Shown here piece by piece: positions 54,901 through 61,700 of a stretch of 64,000 nt of DNA; position 1 is the first letter of the stretch; every line of letters begins with the position of its first letter. The position numbers were made by a program, and so were the translations under genes. The notes under the pieces are model-generated. The model had not been told where the DNA came from. It did not search any database and saw only the letters and a program-made list of their open reading frames with translations. The stretch covers positions 34,846,842 through 34,910,841 of the forward strand of contig JALIRH010000003.1 in NCBI GenBank assembly GCA_023055505.1, written 5' to 3'. The DNA is from Callipepla californica brunnescens (taxonomy: Eukaryota; Chordata; Aves; Galliformes; Odontophoridae).

Positions 54901-55767
54901 TGTTTGTAGAAAATTTTTCAAGTGTTGATAGCATTCTAAGTCCAGGGTGCTTCACTGGGATTAACAATGCCCATCATGTAACTTTCCTGATGCTTGTATG
55001 TGATACTTGTTACCTAAATTAAGTTTACTTTCTTGGTTTAGTTGACATATAAGGACTAATAATGTAAAGAACATGACAGGATTAACTGTGACCAGTGTTT
55101 AGGATTCAGTCATAAATAACTTGTTTTATAGCAGTAAAATCACAAAATTACCTGTATTCTCTTACATGATATTTGAAGAGTATGACTAGAGCTTGATTCC
55201 CATGCATTTTTGCTTATGTAATATATAAGCAAACTAGGTAAATGCTGGGGATGTCCTATATCTGACAACATCTAAAGATAGTCACTGTTCTGCTTTCCGA
55301 CACAGTGAGTTACAGGTGGATTAGGAAGCATTCACATGAGGAAATAAGAAAATAATTATATACATGGATCTCTTAAGCATGTGAAGGCAGTAACATTGAC
55401 TGTGTGTTATTATATCTATGATATATATGACACGTGTTTTAACTTTCAATGAAAATACAAGATTAAATATTTGTTTTGCAGTTTTTATCATCAAATAACT
55501 TTTGTTCTAAAGCAAAAGCATATGTTATTTTTCAGGAGTTTTTATCACATTATGATTTATTATATTTAAATGTTTTTCTACACGTTTCTTACATATACTT
55601 TCTATTCTTCTACAATTTTTTAAGAAAATAGAAAAATTGGAATTAGAGCTGAATGGAAATAAACAGCATTTGAAACAAGCCCAGCAGGATGTGGCAGGAG
55701 CCAGAGAGGAGTGCCTAAAACTGACAGAGCTGCTGAGTAAATCTGAGCACCAACTGCACCTCACCAG
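19300..55767 (+). CDS. SDCCAG8: SDCCAG8, centrosomal/ciliary coiled-coil protein (13 exons, 3' part outside window)
   Basis: SDCCAG8 (NPHP10, BBS16) is a coiled-coil scaffold of centrosomes, centriolar satellites and the ciliary base. It is needed for ciliogenesis, and its loss causes nephronophthisis and Bardet-Biedl-type disease in people. Thirteen exons join in one frame (1631 nt, about 543 codons). Landmark blocks against the human protein as I recall it are [19 protein letters not shown] (exon 4), LGEQTLLD (exon 5), [17 protein letters not shown] (exon 8), [20 protein letters not shown] (exon 9), [12 protein letters not shown] (exon 12) and [16 protein letters not shown] (exon 13). The product is rich in E, K, Q and L with heptad patterns and has no signal peptide or membrane segment. 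Introns are all GT-AG. The human protein has about 713 residues, so roughly the last quarter is missing here. Exon 1 and the start codon are the weak part. Confidence 0.95.
19611..20300 (-). mobile_element. CR1 LINE fragment, 3' part, minus orientation
   Basis: Read on the plus strand it starts at the reverse complement of the CR1 3' end (TAGAATCGTTAAGGTTGGAAAAGACC) and continues through CCAGCTCCCTGGGCAGC, GAGGTCACCCCTGAGCCTCC and CTTCTCTGGACGTGCTCCAG. On the minus strand a remnant of the pol C-terminal frame is recognisable (a [14 protein letters not shown] stretch near 19750), followed by the 3'UTR. It is 5'-truncated and not active. The left edge lies about 270 bases from the exon 1 donor. 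The right edge is uncertain (20290-20350). Confidence 0.93.
21192..21264 (+). other. Candidate alternative exon in SDCCAG8 intron 1
   Basis: A long pyrimidine tract ending TATGCAG precedes 73 bases that end CCCAG|GTGAAT, a good donor. Spliced between exons 1 and 2 it gives a stop (TGA) within eight codons, so it is not a normal coding exon. It contains an ATG (21235) whose frame would reach exon 2 only if the alternative acceptor at 26656 is used. It could be a 5'UTR or poison exon, or chance. Confidence 0.25.
22511..22546. repeat. (TTA)n/(TTTA)n simple repeat
   Basis: Four to five ATT units run into about six TTTA units. Confidence 0.85.
22787..22945 (-). mobile_element. CR1 LINE fragment, minus orientation
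   Basis: The plus strand shows the complement of the CR1 3' region: GGATTGTGGGATATCTGGAGTTGGA, then CCTCCACACAGCATCACTCAGAATTCAAACCCT and CCTCCAGCAGGTGTGGTGCCATGACCAC. Short, diverged 3' fragment. Confidence 0.88.
23410..23502 (+). mobile_element. CR1 LINE fragment, plus orientation
   Basis: GATGGCCTCCAGAGGTTCCTTCCAACCTCAGCCATGCTGTGC is a CR1 3' end (a 'CCTCCAGAGGTCCCTTCCAACCTCA' type subfamily). The upstream part is too diverged to set the left edge well. Confidence 0.8.
25081..25157 (+). mobile_element. CR1 LINE 3' end, plus orientation
   Basis: Contains GGGGGATTGGACTTGATGATCTCTTGAGGTCCCTTCCAACCCCTATGATTCTAT, the last about 75 bases of a CR1. A 9-bp inverted repeat (25065-25073 with 25081-25089) sits at its left edge. 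Confidence 0.9.
26655..26834 (+). CDS. SDCCAG8: SDCCAG8 exon 2
   Basis: Acceptor TTTGCAG, donor GCAG|GTAGGA; 180 nt, phase 1 in and phase 1 out. It encodes about residues 15-74, from [14 protein letters not shown] to WQELRHSHA. The human counterpart is SIHQLTCALKE ... WPELQQSHA. The middle ([16 protein letters not shown]) is acidic, polar and poorly conserved. A second acceptor two bases downstream (26656) is possible and would shift the frame. Confidence 0.88.
26835..26948 (+). other. SDCCAG8 intron 2, 114 nt
   Basis: The shortest intron here, with donor GTAGGA and acceptor TTCCTAG behind a pyrimidine-rich tract. Its length is a multiple of three and it has no in-frame stop, so retention would keep the reading frame. 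Confidence 0.85.
26949..27031 (+). CDS. SDCCAG8: SDCCAG8 exon 3
   Basis: 83 nt, phase 1 in and phase 0 out, donor CGA|GTATGC. It encodes residues 75-102: (V)[19 protein letters not shown] then SAEKMQFR. The human protein reads VNQLKDLLRQQADKESE and later KMSPLR, so the ends agree with the known exon limits. Confidence 0.88.
27032..28615 (+). other. SDCCAG8 intron 3
   Basis: 1.6 kb, AT-rich. It contains a candidate microexon or alternative last exon at 27104-27160, with AATAAA at 27650-27655. No repeat is recognised. Acceptor CTACAG. Confidence 0.85.
27104..27160 (+). other. Candidate microexon or alternative terminal exon
   Basis: TTTTCTACTATCCAG gives a good acceptor 72 bases after exon 3. 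Joined in phase to exon 3 it reads [18 protein letters not shown] then TGA. The composition is coiled-coil-like and unlike intron noise. An internal donor (CTC|GTGAGA, from 27119) would instead define a 15-nt in-frame microexon (EELEL). AATAAA lies about 490 bases downstream, so a short truncated isoform is possible. No human counterpart is known to me. Confidence 0.3.
28616..28732 (+). CDS. SDCCAG8: SDCCAG8 exon 4
   Basis: 117 nt, phase 0 at both ends, acceptor CTACAG, donor AAG|GTAATA. It encodes residues 103-141, [14 protein letters not shown] then [19 protein letters not shown]. The second half is almost identical to human [19 protein letters not shown], one of the firmest identifications in the gene, and begins the first coiled coil. 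Confidence 0.96.
28733..29152 (+). other. SDCCAG8 intron 4
   Basis: 420 nt, AT-rich, with an A-rich (AAAAAT)n stretch near 28791-28818. Donor GTAATA, acceptor CCCACAG. Confidence 0.88.
29153..29278 (+). CDS. SDCCAG8: SDCCAG8 exon 5
   Basis: 126 nt, phase 0 at both ends, acceptor CCCACAG, donor TCG|GTAATT. It encodes residues 142-183, [20 protein letters not shown] and [10 protein letters not shown]. The human protein reads EELSGMKNKIQVVVLENEGL and REQTLLDAS. Continuous coiled coil with heptad hydrophobics. Confidence 0.96.
29279..29549 (+). other. SDCCAG8 intron 5
   Basis: 271 nt, AT-rich, no repeat or other feature. Acceptor ATTTTAG. Confidence 0.88.
29550..29690 (+). CDS. SDCCAG8: SDCCAG8 exon 6
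   Basis: 141 nt, phase 0 at both ends. It encodes residues 184-230, starting [16 protein letters not shown] and ending EVEKCHVEL. This is a polar, low-conservation linker; matching positions to human are NSW and PFSH/PFTS. The donor CTG|GTTGGT is weak. The end is fixed by the next exon, which gives VELEKQKPLY against human LELEKLKLTY. Confidence 0.85.
29691..30954 (+). other. SDCCAG8 intron 6
   Basis: 1.26 kb, unremarkable, no repeat recognised. Weak donor GTTGGT, acceptor TCTAAAG behind a C/T-rich tract. Confidence 0.8.
30955..31019 (+). CDS. SDCCAG8: SDCCAG8 exon 7
   Basis: 65 nt, phase 0 in and phase 2 out, donor AG|GTGAAA. It encodes residues 231-252, [19 protein letters not shown] then SPR, aligning to human EKLKLTYEEKCEIEESQLK then FLR. 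Diverged, but the spacing and both flanking junctions fit. Confidence 0.85.
31767..31784. repeat. (GT)9 microsatellite
   Basis: Nine uninterrupted GT units within intron 7. Confidence 0.9.
32836..32854. repeat. poly(T) tract, 19 T
   Basis: Uninterrupted T run in intron 7, 308 bases upstream of exon 8. Confidence 0.85.
33163..33351 (+). CDS. SDCCAG8: SDCCAG8 exon 8
   Basis: 189 nt, phase 2 in and phase 2 out, acceptor TTTCTAG, donor AA|GTAAGT. It encodes about residues 252-315. It holds [17 protein letters not shown] and the most conserved block of the gene, [17 protein letters not shown], followed by [15 protein letters not shown]. Human reads [17 protein letters not shown] and THTNVHMQTIERLVK. 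The CxxC inside this block (CLRC) is kept. Confidence 0.97.
33352..35257 (+). other. SDCCAG8 intron 8
   Basis: 1.9 kb. It contains a 29-T run at 33903-33931; otherwise no repeat is recognised. Acceptor TGTGCAG. Confidence 0.85.
33903..33931. repeat. poly(T) tract, 29 T
   Basis: Longest homopolymer in the window, followed directly by AGAAG. It could be the tail of a minus-strand retroposon, but no body or target duplication is recognisable. Confidence 0.85.
35258..35396 (+). CDS. SDCCAG8: SDCCAG8 exon 9
   Basis: 139 nt, phase 2 in and phase 0 out, donor AAG|GTAAAG. It encodes about residues 315-361, [20 protein letters not shown] and [20 protein letters not shown], closely matching human ERDDLMSALVSVRSS and YEQVKQVLQISEEANFEKTK. 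Uninterrupted coiled coil. Confidence 0.97.
35690..35815 (-). mobile_element. CR1 LINE fragment, minus orientation
   Basis: The plus strand reads AATCTCAGAATTGAAGGTATTGGAAGGGACC then CATCAAGACCAACCCCCCTGCTAAAGCAG and ACAATAGGTCACACAG, the complement of a CR1 3' end. Short and diverged. Confidence 0.88.
36490..36509. repeat. (TTTG)n simple repeat
   Basis: About five TTTG units following a T run. Confidence 0.8.
37269..37421 (+). CDS. SDCCAG8: SDCCAG8 exon 10
   Basis: 153 nt, phase 0 at both ends, acceptor TATTTAG, donor ATG|GTATGT. It encodes residues 362-412, [20 protein letters not shown] then [19 protein letters not shown]. Human starts ALIQCDQLRKELERQAERLE. Highly charged coiled coil. 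Confidence 0.95.
37422..40026 (+). other. SDCCAG8 intron 10
   Basis: 2.6 kb holding a CR1 fragment (38395-38831) and T-rich tracts near 39026-39050. Acceptor TTTGCAG. Confidence 0.85.
38395..38831 (+). mobile_element. CR1 LINE fragment, 3' end, plus orientation
   Basis: Runs from GAGGGCTGTGAAGATGGTGAAGGGACT through GAGGAGTGACTGAGATCCCTTGG and GGGCTCCCCAGGGAGGTGGTTATGGCC to CTCCTTCCAACTTGGGATGTTCTATGATTCTATG, a full CR1 3' terminus with its ATTCTATG repeat. 5'-truncated; the pol C-terminal frame is broken. Confidence 0.95.
40027..40161 (+). CDS. SDCCAG8: SDCCAG8 exon 11
   Basis: 135 nt, phase 0 at both ends, acceptor TTTGCAG, donor AAG|GTAGGC. It encodes residues 413-457, [20 protein letters not shown] then [18 protein letters not shown]. 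Human has SQNIAQLEAQVEKVTKEK and QLEEIQSQLASREMDVTK at the same spacing. Confidence 0.95.
40162..43734 (+). other. SDCCAG8 intron 11
   Basis: 3.6 kb, AT-rich, with one 19-bp tandem duplication (42790-42827). No transposon recognised. Acceptor CTAACAG. Confidence 0.85.
42790..42827. repeat. 19-bp tandem duplication
   Basis: The word GATTGTGAGGGATAGTGAT occurs twice back to back without change, so the duplication is probably recent. Confidence 0.85.
43735..43851 (+). CDS. SDCCAG8: SDCCAG8 exon 12
   Basis: 117 nt, phase 0 at both ends, acceptor CTAACAG, donor CAG|GTAAGA. It encodes residues 458-496, [20 protein letters not shown] then [17 protein letters not shown]. Human reads [20 protein letters not shown] and RDLEIKDQ. 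Strong match. Confidence 0.97.
44331..44400. repeat. A-rich/(CAA)n low-complexity tract
   Basis: About 70 bases almost entirely A with interspersed C, including CAACAACAA units. Confidence 0.8.
45078..45104. repeat. poly(T) tract, 27 T
   Basis: Uninterrupted T run in intron 12; no retroposon body visible on either side. Confidence 0.85.
55625..55767 (+). CDS. SDCCAG8: SDCCAG8 exon 13 (last exon visible)
   Basis: 143 nt, phase 0 in and phase 2 out, acceptor TTTTAAG, donor AG|GTACCC. It encodes residues 497-544, [20 protein letters not shown] then [20 protein letters not shown] and LTR. Human reads EIEKLRIELDESKQHLEQEQ and [23 protein letters not shown]. The next exon should start in phase 2 with a base completing AGG or AGA. 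Confidence 0.96.
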
Positions 55768-58700
55768 GTACCCCTTATCCTATTACATGCTATAGTACCA
55801 ATTTCATTCTGCTAATGTTTTTGTCACAGGCTTTCCCCACAGCTGATAGTTCAGTCATTGCATGGACAGCCCTCAGTCATATTAAAAGTGGAGACTTGAA
55901 TGGCTGAGTTATGAACTATAGCCATTAAAAGTGAATTACTAGTGTGAACAAAGGCAATGTTTAACTCCAGTGATGAGGTGCCATCCTTTTAAGCAGGAAA
56001 AAGAGCTGGGAATAGTACGGATACTTTCTTGTTATTGTTACTGAATGAACAAGGATACTTTTAAAATGTCATTTCAGAATGTAATGTACAGTGGTACCCT
56101 GAAGCATAGGAATTTGCAGATTAATAATGTGAAGTTTATGAAGCTGAATGACCAGGAATATATAAATGTACCTAATCATGTTATGCTTCCTTGAAAATTA
56201 AACAATCAAGGTAATATTACTGTCTACACGTAGGAGATTATCTGAAGTATGTGAAGAGGGTGTTTAAGTCACTCATTCAGTGGATAAGTGACTTTTTCAT
56301 TACACATTTCTAGAAAACAACAGGCGATTATCATGCCAATTATTCATTCGCACTTGACTTTAGTTTTTTTCTTCCTTTTGTCACAAACAGCATTATTGTC
56401 TTACTGGTGAAAGATTTTGGTTGTGTATGTGTTGGTTTTTTTTCCTAACTCCTTCCCTCTTCTCACCTGGAAATTGTGTATCTAGATACAAATCTGAACA
56501 TTTTTACTCAATCCTTAAGCAAAAAGTTGAGATCTTAAATTTCACATTGGAGGGGGAAAAAACCTTGGATTTTTATCACTCAACAGAATGTCTGCATCTT
56601 TATCCAAGTCTTGTACTCTTTGGGCTTTATGAGAATTCTGCCATTGAGTAAATGGAAATAAAATACAGCTTCATCTAAACTATTCAATTCAATGAATTGG
56701 TTTTTTATTCAGCTACGTTTGTGTAATTCAGAGCACGGTAGTTTAACAGATGGAAGAAAGTACCACTCTAACAGCCTGTATTTAGAGAAAAAATATGCTA
56801 GAGGTTAATGAACTTGAAAAAAGTTTTGGGTGAGTTGTTAAGATATCTAAAGTTTTGATTTAGCGGAACTTTATTAATAATGATTTGTTGTGATAGTTTA
56901 CCAAATGGCTTACCATGCTCCTTTTAGCAAAAGGCTGATTATATGCAGTAAAACTCTGGATGTCTTGGAGGAAGTATGACTAGCCAATGAAATTTAATGA
57001 AAATGTGTGACTTGTAAAAATGAGCACTATCGACTGCTTTTATATTGTGTGGTACCTCTGGGTAGGCACCTAACACACTGATGACTCAGGTATCTTTATA
57101 ATCTCTGGTGCCTGACTTGGGAATTTTGTGAGCTGCAAAACACTGGGAATAGTATTTGGGGGCAAGTAATGCTCTACGCTGGCCCTGTTCTCACAGTCTT
57201 TAATAGACATCTGGTTTTATCTGCTCTTTGAGACAGACACTGAATTAGAACAGCTTCTTTGACTTAGTGTGGCCACTCTTCTGAGCTGTCTTAATCTTTA
57301 TTTATTTTATTTCTTATACTTCATGTTTGTCTTATGTTTTCTGATTGTGAGAATACATTTTAGATATTAAAATATATTCTGTACTGGCATATAATCATGA
57401 GAAAGACGTTAAAGCTTGGGAAATTGAAATTTTGAAATGTTTTTTGTTTCTATTCCTCAAATTCTATAATACTACTTAGGTTTTTTATATTCTCCCTATC
57501 TTTGGAGTGCATCTTCTTTTCAGAAATACAGTAGGTGATGCTGATGTCACAAGTGGTGGTTGGTGAAGGATGAGATACAGTAGTTTATAAGCAATAAATC
57601 CCTGGTCCCTGTCTACTTTTATTGGTAACACAGGATTAGAGATCTTCTCACATTGTCTTTTCCCCAGATTACAGAGGAAAAGATACCCAACACATATTAC
57701 GCTTTTCCTCAGACTGTACTCTCCTTCTCCAATCACTGCTGGTAGAAAAACTTACTGTACTATTGAAGGTTCAAGATTTATGTGTCTCTAATGACATTTC
57801 AGTTCTTTGTTGTAATACCAGTATGTCTTTAATGGTACAGTGCATCCATAGTGGTCTTAGGTGAACTTGATTCACTTGCAGCCTGTCCTCCTTCGTTCTG
57901 AATTTCCTTCACCTGAAATGGCAGCTGTGCCAGTGAAAATACTCACTTGAAGGGTAGTGGTAATAGCAATCCTATGGGGCTTGTGGATTTGTTCACTGTG
58001 GCATTTGCCAAGGAAAACAGATTTTAAGCTCTAGAGTCTTGCCTGTGGGAGGTCGCTACAGAAATTGCACTAATTCAGTGCTTCTCTTGGGTATTCTGGC
58101 CTTGGCCTTGTCTTGCCGATTTCCCTATTTTCAGGACAGAACCAGCTGGTCAACTGCAAGTCTCCTCTAAAAGCTGAACTTGAGGGAGGCCTGTACTGCT
58201 ATTTTACTGTTGTGGATGGCACTTCTGTCGCCTTGCACAAACTTTCTTTGTTCTGGCAAAAATTAAATGTAGCTGAGGAGTTATACAAAGAATTCTTTGC
58301 TTTGTATGACTTAGTTACTTAATTGCTAATGAAAAAAGTTATTTACTAATCCACTGATTCTAAGCTTGAATACTGTAAATGGATAGAATAATAAAATGAA
58401 TACAAGAGCTTTAGATTTTAGTATACAAACATGAGACAGTAAGGATTATATTAAGGGATTAAATGAGAGCATACTATCTGTATCTTAGTGGGAAAGCGTT
58501 CTGCAGAACTGTACTCTTTTTCAGGATTGCCACTTCATTTCAAGTATCCCAGTTTTCAAACACTGATGATTGATTAACTGCTAAACAGCTTCTAAGTTAA
58601 CAAAATGTTCTTGTTAGAAAAATCAAGAAAGAGGTTACAATCAGCTATACTAAACCATTGCCACAGAGTTTAAATTTGCCTTTCTCTGTTACCTTCGTTT

Positions 58701-61700
58701 CTGGAGCAGAATGTTGCTTAGAAATCCTTGCTATTGACATGCCTTTCTGCTATGGAATATAGTTAGTAATTCTAATGTGCGTGTTTTCAAATAACCGGCA
58801 AAATATGGAAGCCTTCCAGTGTAGTTTCAATTGTCAATCATGTAATTTTGTAGATGTCACCATTTATAAATCTGACCGTACTTGTGTAACTTTTTTTTTC
58901 TTTTGTTAACTCTAGTTTTGATTATGTATTTATTCCTAGTAGTTTGCTTAGTAGAAAAATATTCTGAAATTAATTCTGAAGACAACTTTAAATTATCATT
59001 GACATGTTTGAGTCTTGCTGATTAAGCTTATGTGAATCTGTTCCTTAAGGACTGTAAAACAGATCAATTGTTCTTGGCTCATGAGAGTAACTTAAAAATC
59101 ATGTTGGTATGCTAGTGGAAAAGATCATATAAAAGATGCAAGACCTTAACAGCTTGCCCAGATTTTAGTTTGTCATCTAATTTAATAATAATTTTCACTA
59201 TTCTAGTGTAATGCAATCATCATTAAAAAGTATTTCCTCTTTTTGTTACAAAACAAATCAGAATTTATTACTTGCTTCAGTTTGTCAGCTGTAGCTCTTG
59301 TTTACATATACCAGAACAGATAAATCTTAAGAATTGGAGATATTTCAAAATGGAACTTTTTCTGTGTCATCATGTGTTTTCTCAGACACGGAGATAGGTA
59401 GAGGGCTTAAGACACGTAGACGTAATGTTGCCTAAAATTTAGTGGGAAATGTAATTGAATGGAATTGGAGTTGATTTGTTTTTCACTTATTATTATTGTT
59501 TGCATATTAAAAACATTGCAACAGTACTGAGTGGTTTCTAATTGAAGAAAAGTTGCTAACCCAGGTAAGAAACTGTGCTTCTGTGTTCAGTTAAATGTGA
59601 CATGTCAGGCTAATTGAATGCTTGTGCTGCTTTCTTGAAGAAAAATGTGGACAAGGCGATGTAGTTCTTGATCTTTTCAGTTACATGATGTTTTTTTTCT
59701 CCCTCATTTTTACAAATGAAACATTATCTAGAAAGCAGTGTATCAGAGGTGGCATTCGGAGAGTACAGTAGATTTTAGTAGTGCTATAGCCCTTCTCCTG
59801 TTCACAGGTTATCTAGCAGCCTCTTGTTAATTTCAGCAACACCACTGACTCTAATTATAGTACATGTGTAATAAATAAAGCACACAAATCTATCATTCCA
59901 CTTCCAGGTTCTGGTGGCATTACTTAGGCACAGTTTTGCTGCTGTGCTTCATGATGTCACCAGCATTCCTTATTATAATTGCTAGAATTGATGTGTACCT
60001 CAGACATCGTATTTCCACTTAATCTAAGCTATTAAATTCTAAATAATAAGCTGATTTCTCAATCTGTAGGAGTTAGTTCTGTATAGTCTGCTGGGTAGTT
60101 GCACAATGCCTGATATTATCTATTGTGTGTTTGGATTGCATCTTTTTTTCTAGTAAATGATAGTTAGCAGCACACTTTTTCCAACAGTTTTAGCACATCG
60201 GAAAGAGTCCATCGACTCTGCTGGAAAGAAGTCAAAGATATGTTGTTGCTAATATTAAATGACTGAGCTATTGTTTTATGTTTCCAGACTGCCTGATTGA
60301 CGAAAGAACCAATAACACTTATACTGGGGAGGGGGGGAAGGGGAAAAGCAGAAATGAAGTGTAAGCAGTGATTGATTTCAGATTTTTTTTTACATTCGTT
60401 AATTTTATACAAAACCATTATTTTAAAATGCAGGGGCGAGTGATAGCATGAAACAACTCTGATAACTAATAAACTTTTTAGGTCTTGCTTCATATGTTTA
60501 CTTTTCATTAAATTTAGGGATGGTTGCAACTGTGTTGTTGTGATTCAGTCAACATTTATTTCTATCTCTTTTTCATATACAAAGGCATAGGGATGCCAGA
60601 AAATAAACTGTTAACGGAGAATTAACTTCTTTGGCATGCTTTCATACTTATCTTCCAAATTAAAGAAAATGAAATGGGCAGAAGCAGAGTGTAGATTACC
60701 TCCTTTTTGTCAAAAATGGTGGGAATTTGAAAATTAATAATAAAAAAGGGAACAGATGCAGTAACATGCCAGAGGGAGATTAATGTGGAGAGTAAAATCT
60801 GTGAGCAACAAAACTGAAGCAAACTGAATCAGTGGGAGGTGGTTGTACAATCAAAATCAGGATAAAAGAGAAATTACAAACAACCCTGCACTTGTCAAAG
60901 TAGTAGTAATGAAATCCTGACTCTGCCAGCAGCGAGAACCTGTGTTAGCACTTTGGGGTAAGGCCGGGAGCCGGGTGCCAGGTAGGAGGGCAGCGCAAGG
61001 CTGCTGGGCAGCAGCCATCGCGTGTGGAACAGATGGCGGGGAAAGCTGGCCGGGGAGGGGCTCCTTAGCAGAACTAATCAGACAGTAACAGATAGGGCAG
61101 CTGGGAGGACTGACCACCGAGAGGCAAGCGGCAGGGTAGCCGCAGCCTTCCGCGATGTGTGCAGTGGTGTGCCCGTTGGTCCGAGATAAGACCTTGCAAT
61201 GTCTTTCTAGGCAGAAGCTGCACAAACTTTGGGGTGGATAGAGCGCCTGGCCGCCACGCGCAGTGATGGGAGATGTGAGTTCGCTGCCTGGCCTTGTGCA
61301 GCTTCCTGAGCCTTTGGCCCAGCCCTGCTAGGTGCATCAGGTTGCCCGTGCCCTGCACAAGTGTGATCTGCTCTCACCCTGTCCCACGATATAGGGATGC
61401 ATGGGGATGAATTTTGTTGTGGCAGCATGTTAAATGTAGAACTTGTAAATGCAAAATCATGTAGATCTGGAGATTGATTCGGCAAACCGATGATAAAACT
61501 GCTTCTACTGACATGAGGAAGAGCTGTAGGTCAGCAGCTTCCCACAGGGCTGGGCCCCACTGATGAGTGAGAGCAGTCTTCTGATGTTTTGTTTATGCTC
61601 ACAGGAGGCACTTACTTTTTTGTAAATGAGAGTTTCTGAGAAGTGAATTAAGATCTGAGCCTTCTGATCTTGAGTAACGTGAAAAATTTTATTCATTAAG

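Larger units (their letters stand above)
43852..55624 (+). other. SDCCAG8 intron 12
   Basis: 11.8 kb, the longest complete intron here. AT-rich, with an A-rich/CAA-rich stretch (44331-44400), a T27 run (45078-45104), a short T run near 53837 and a possible very old repeat near 46755-46810. No CR1 copy is recognised. I see no exon-like segment matching SDCCAG8. Confidence 0.85.

Noticed and set aside
60857..61225. 122-codon minus-strand ORF in the intron 13 CpG-rich patch
   Set aside because: Cys/Pro/Ser-rich translation without recognisable domain. Openness is explained by GC content.
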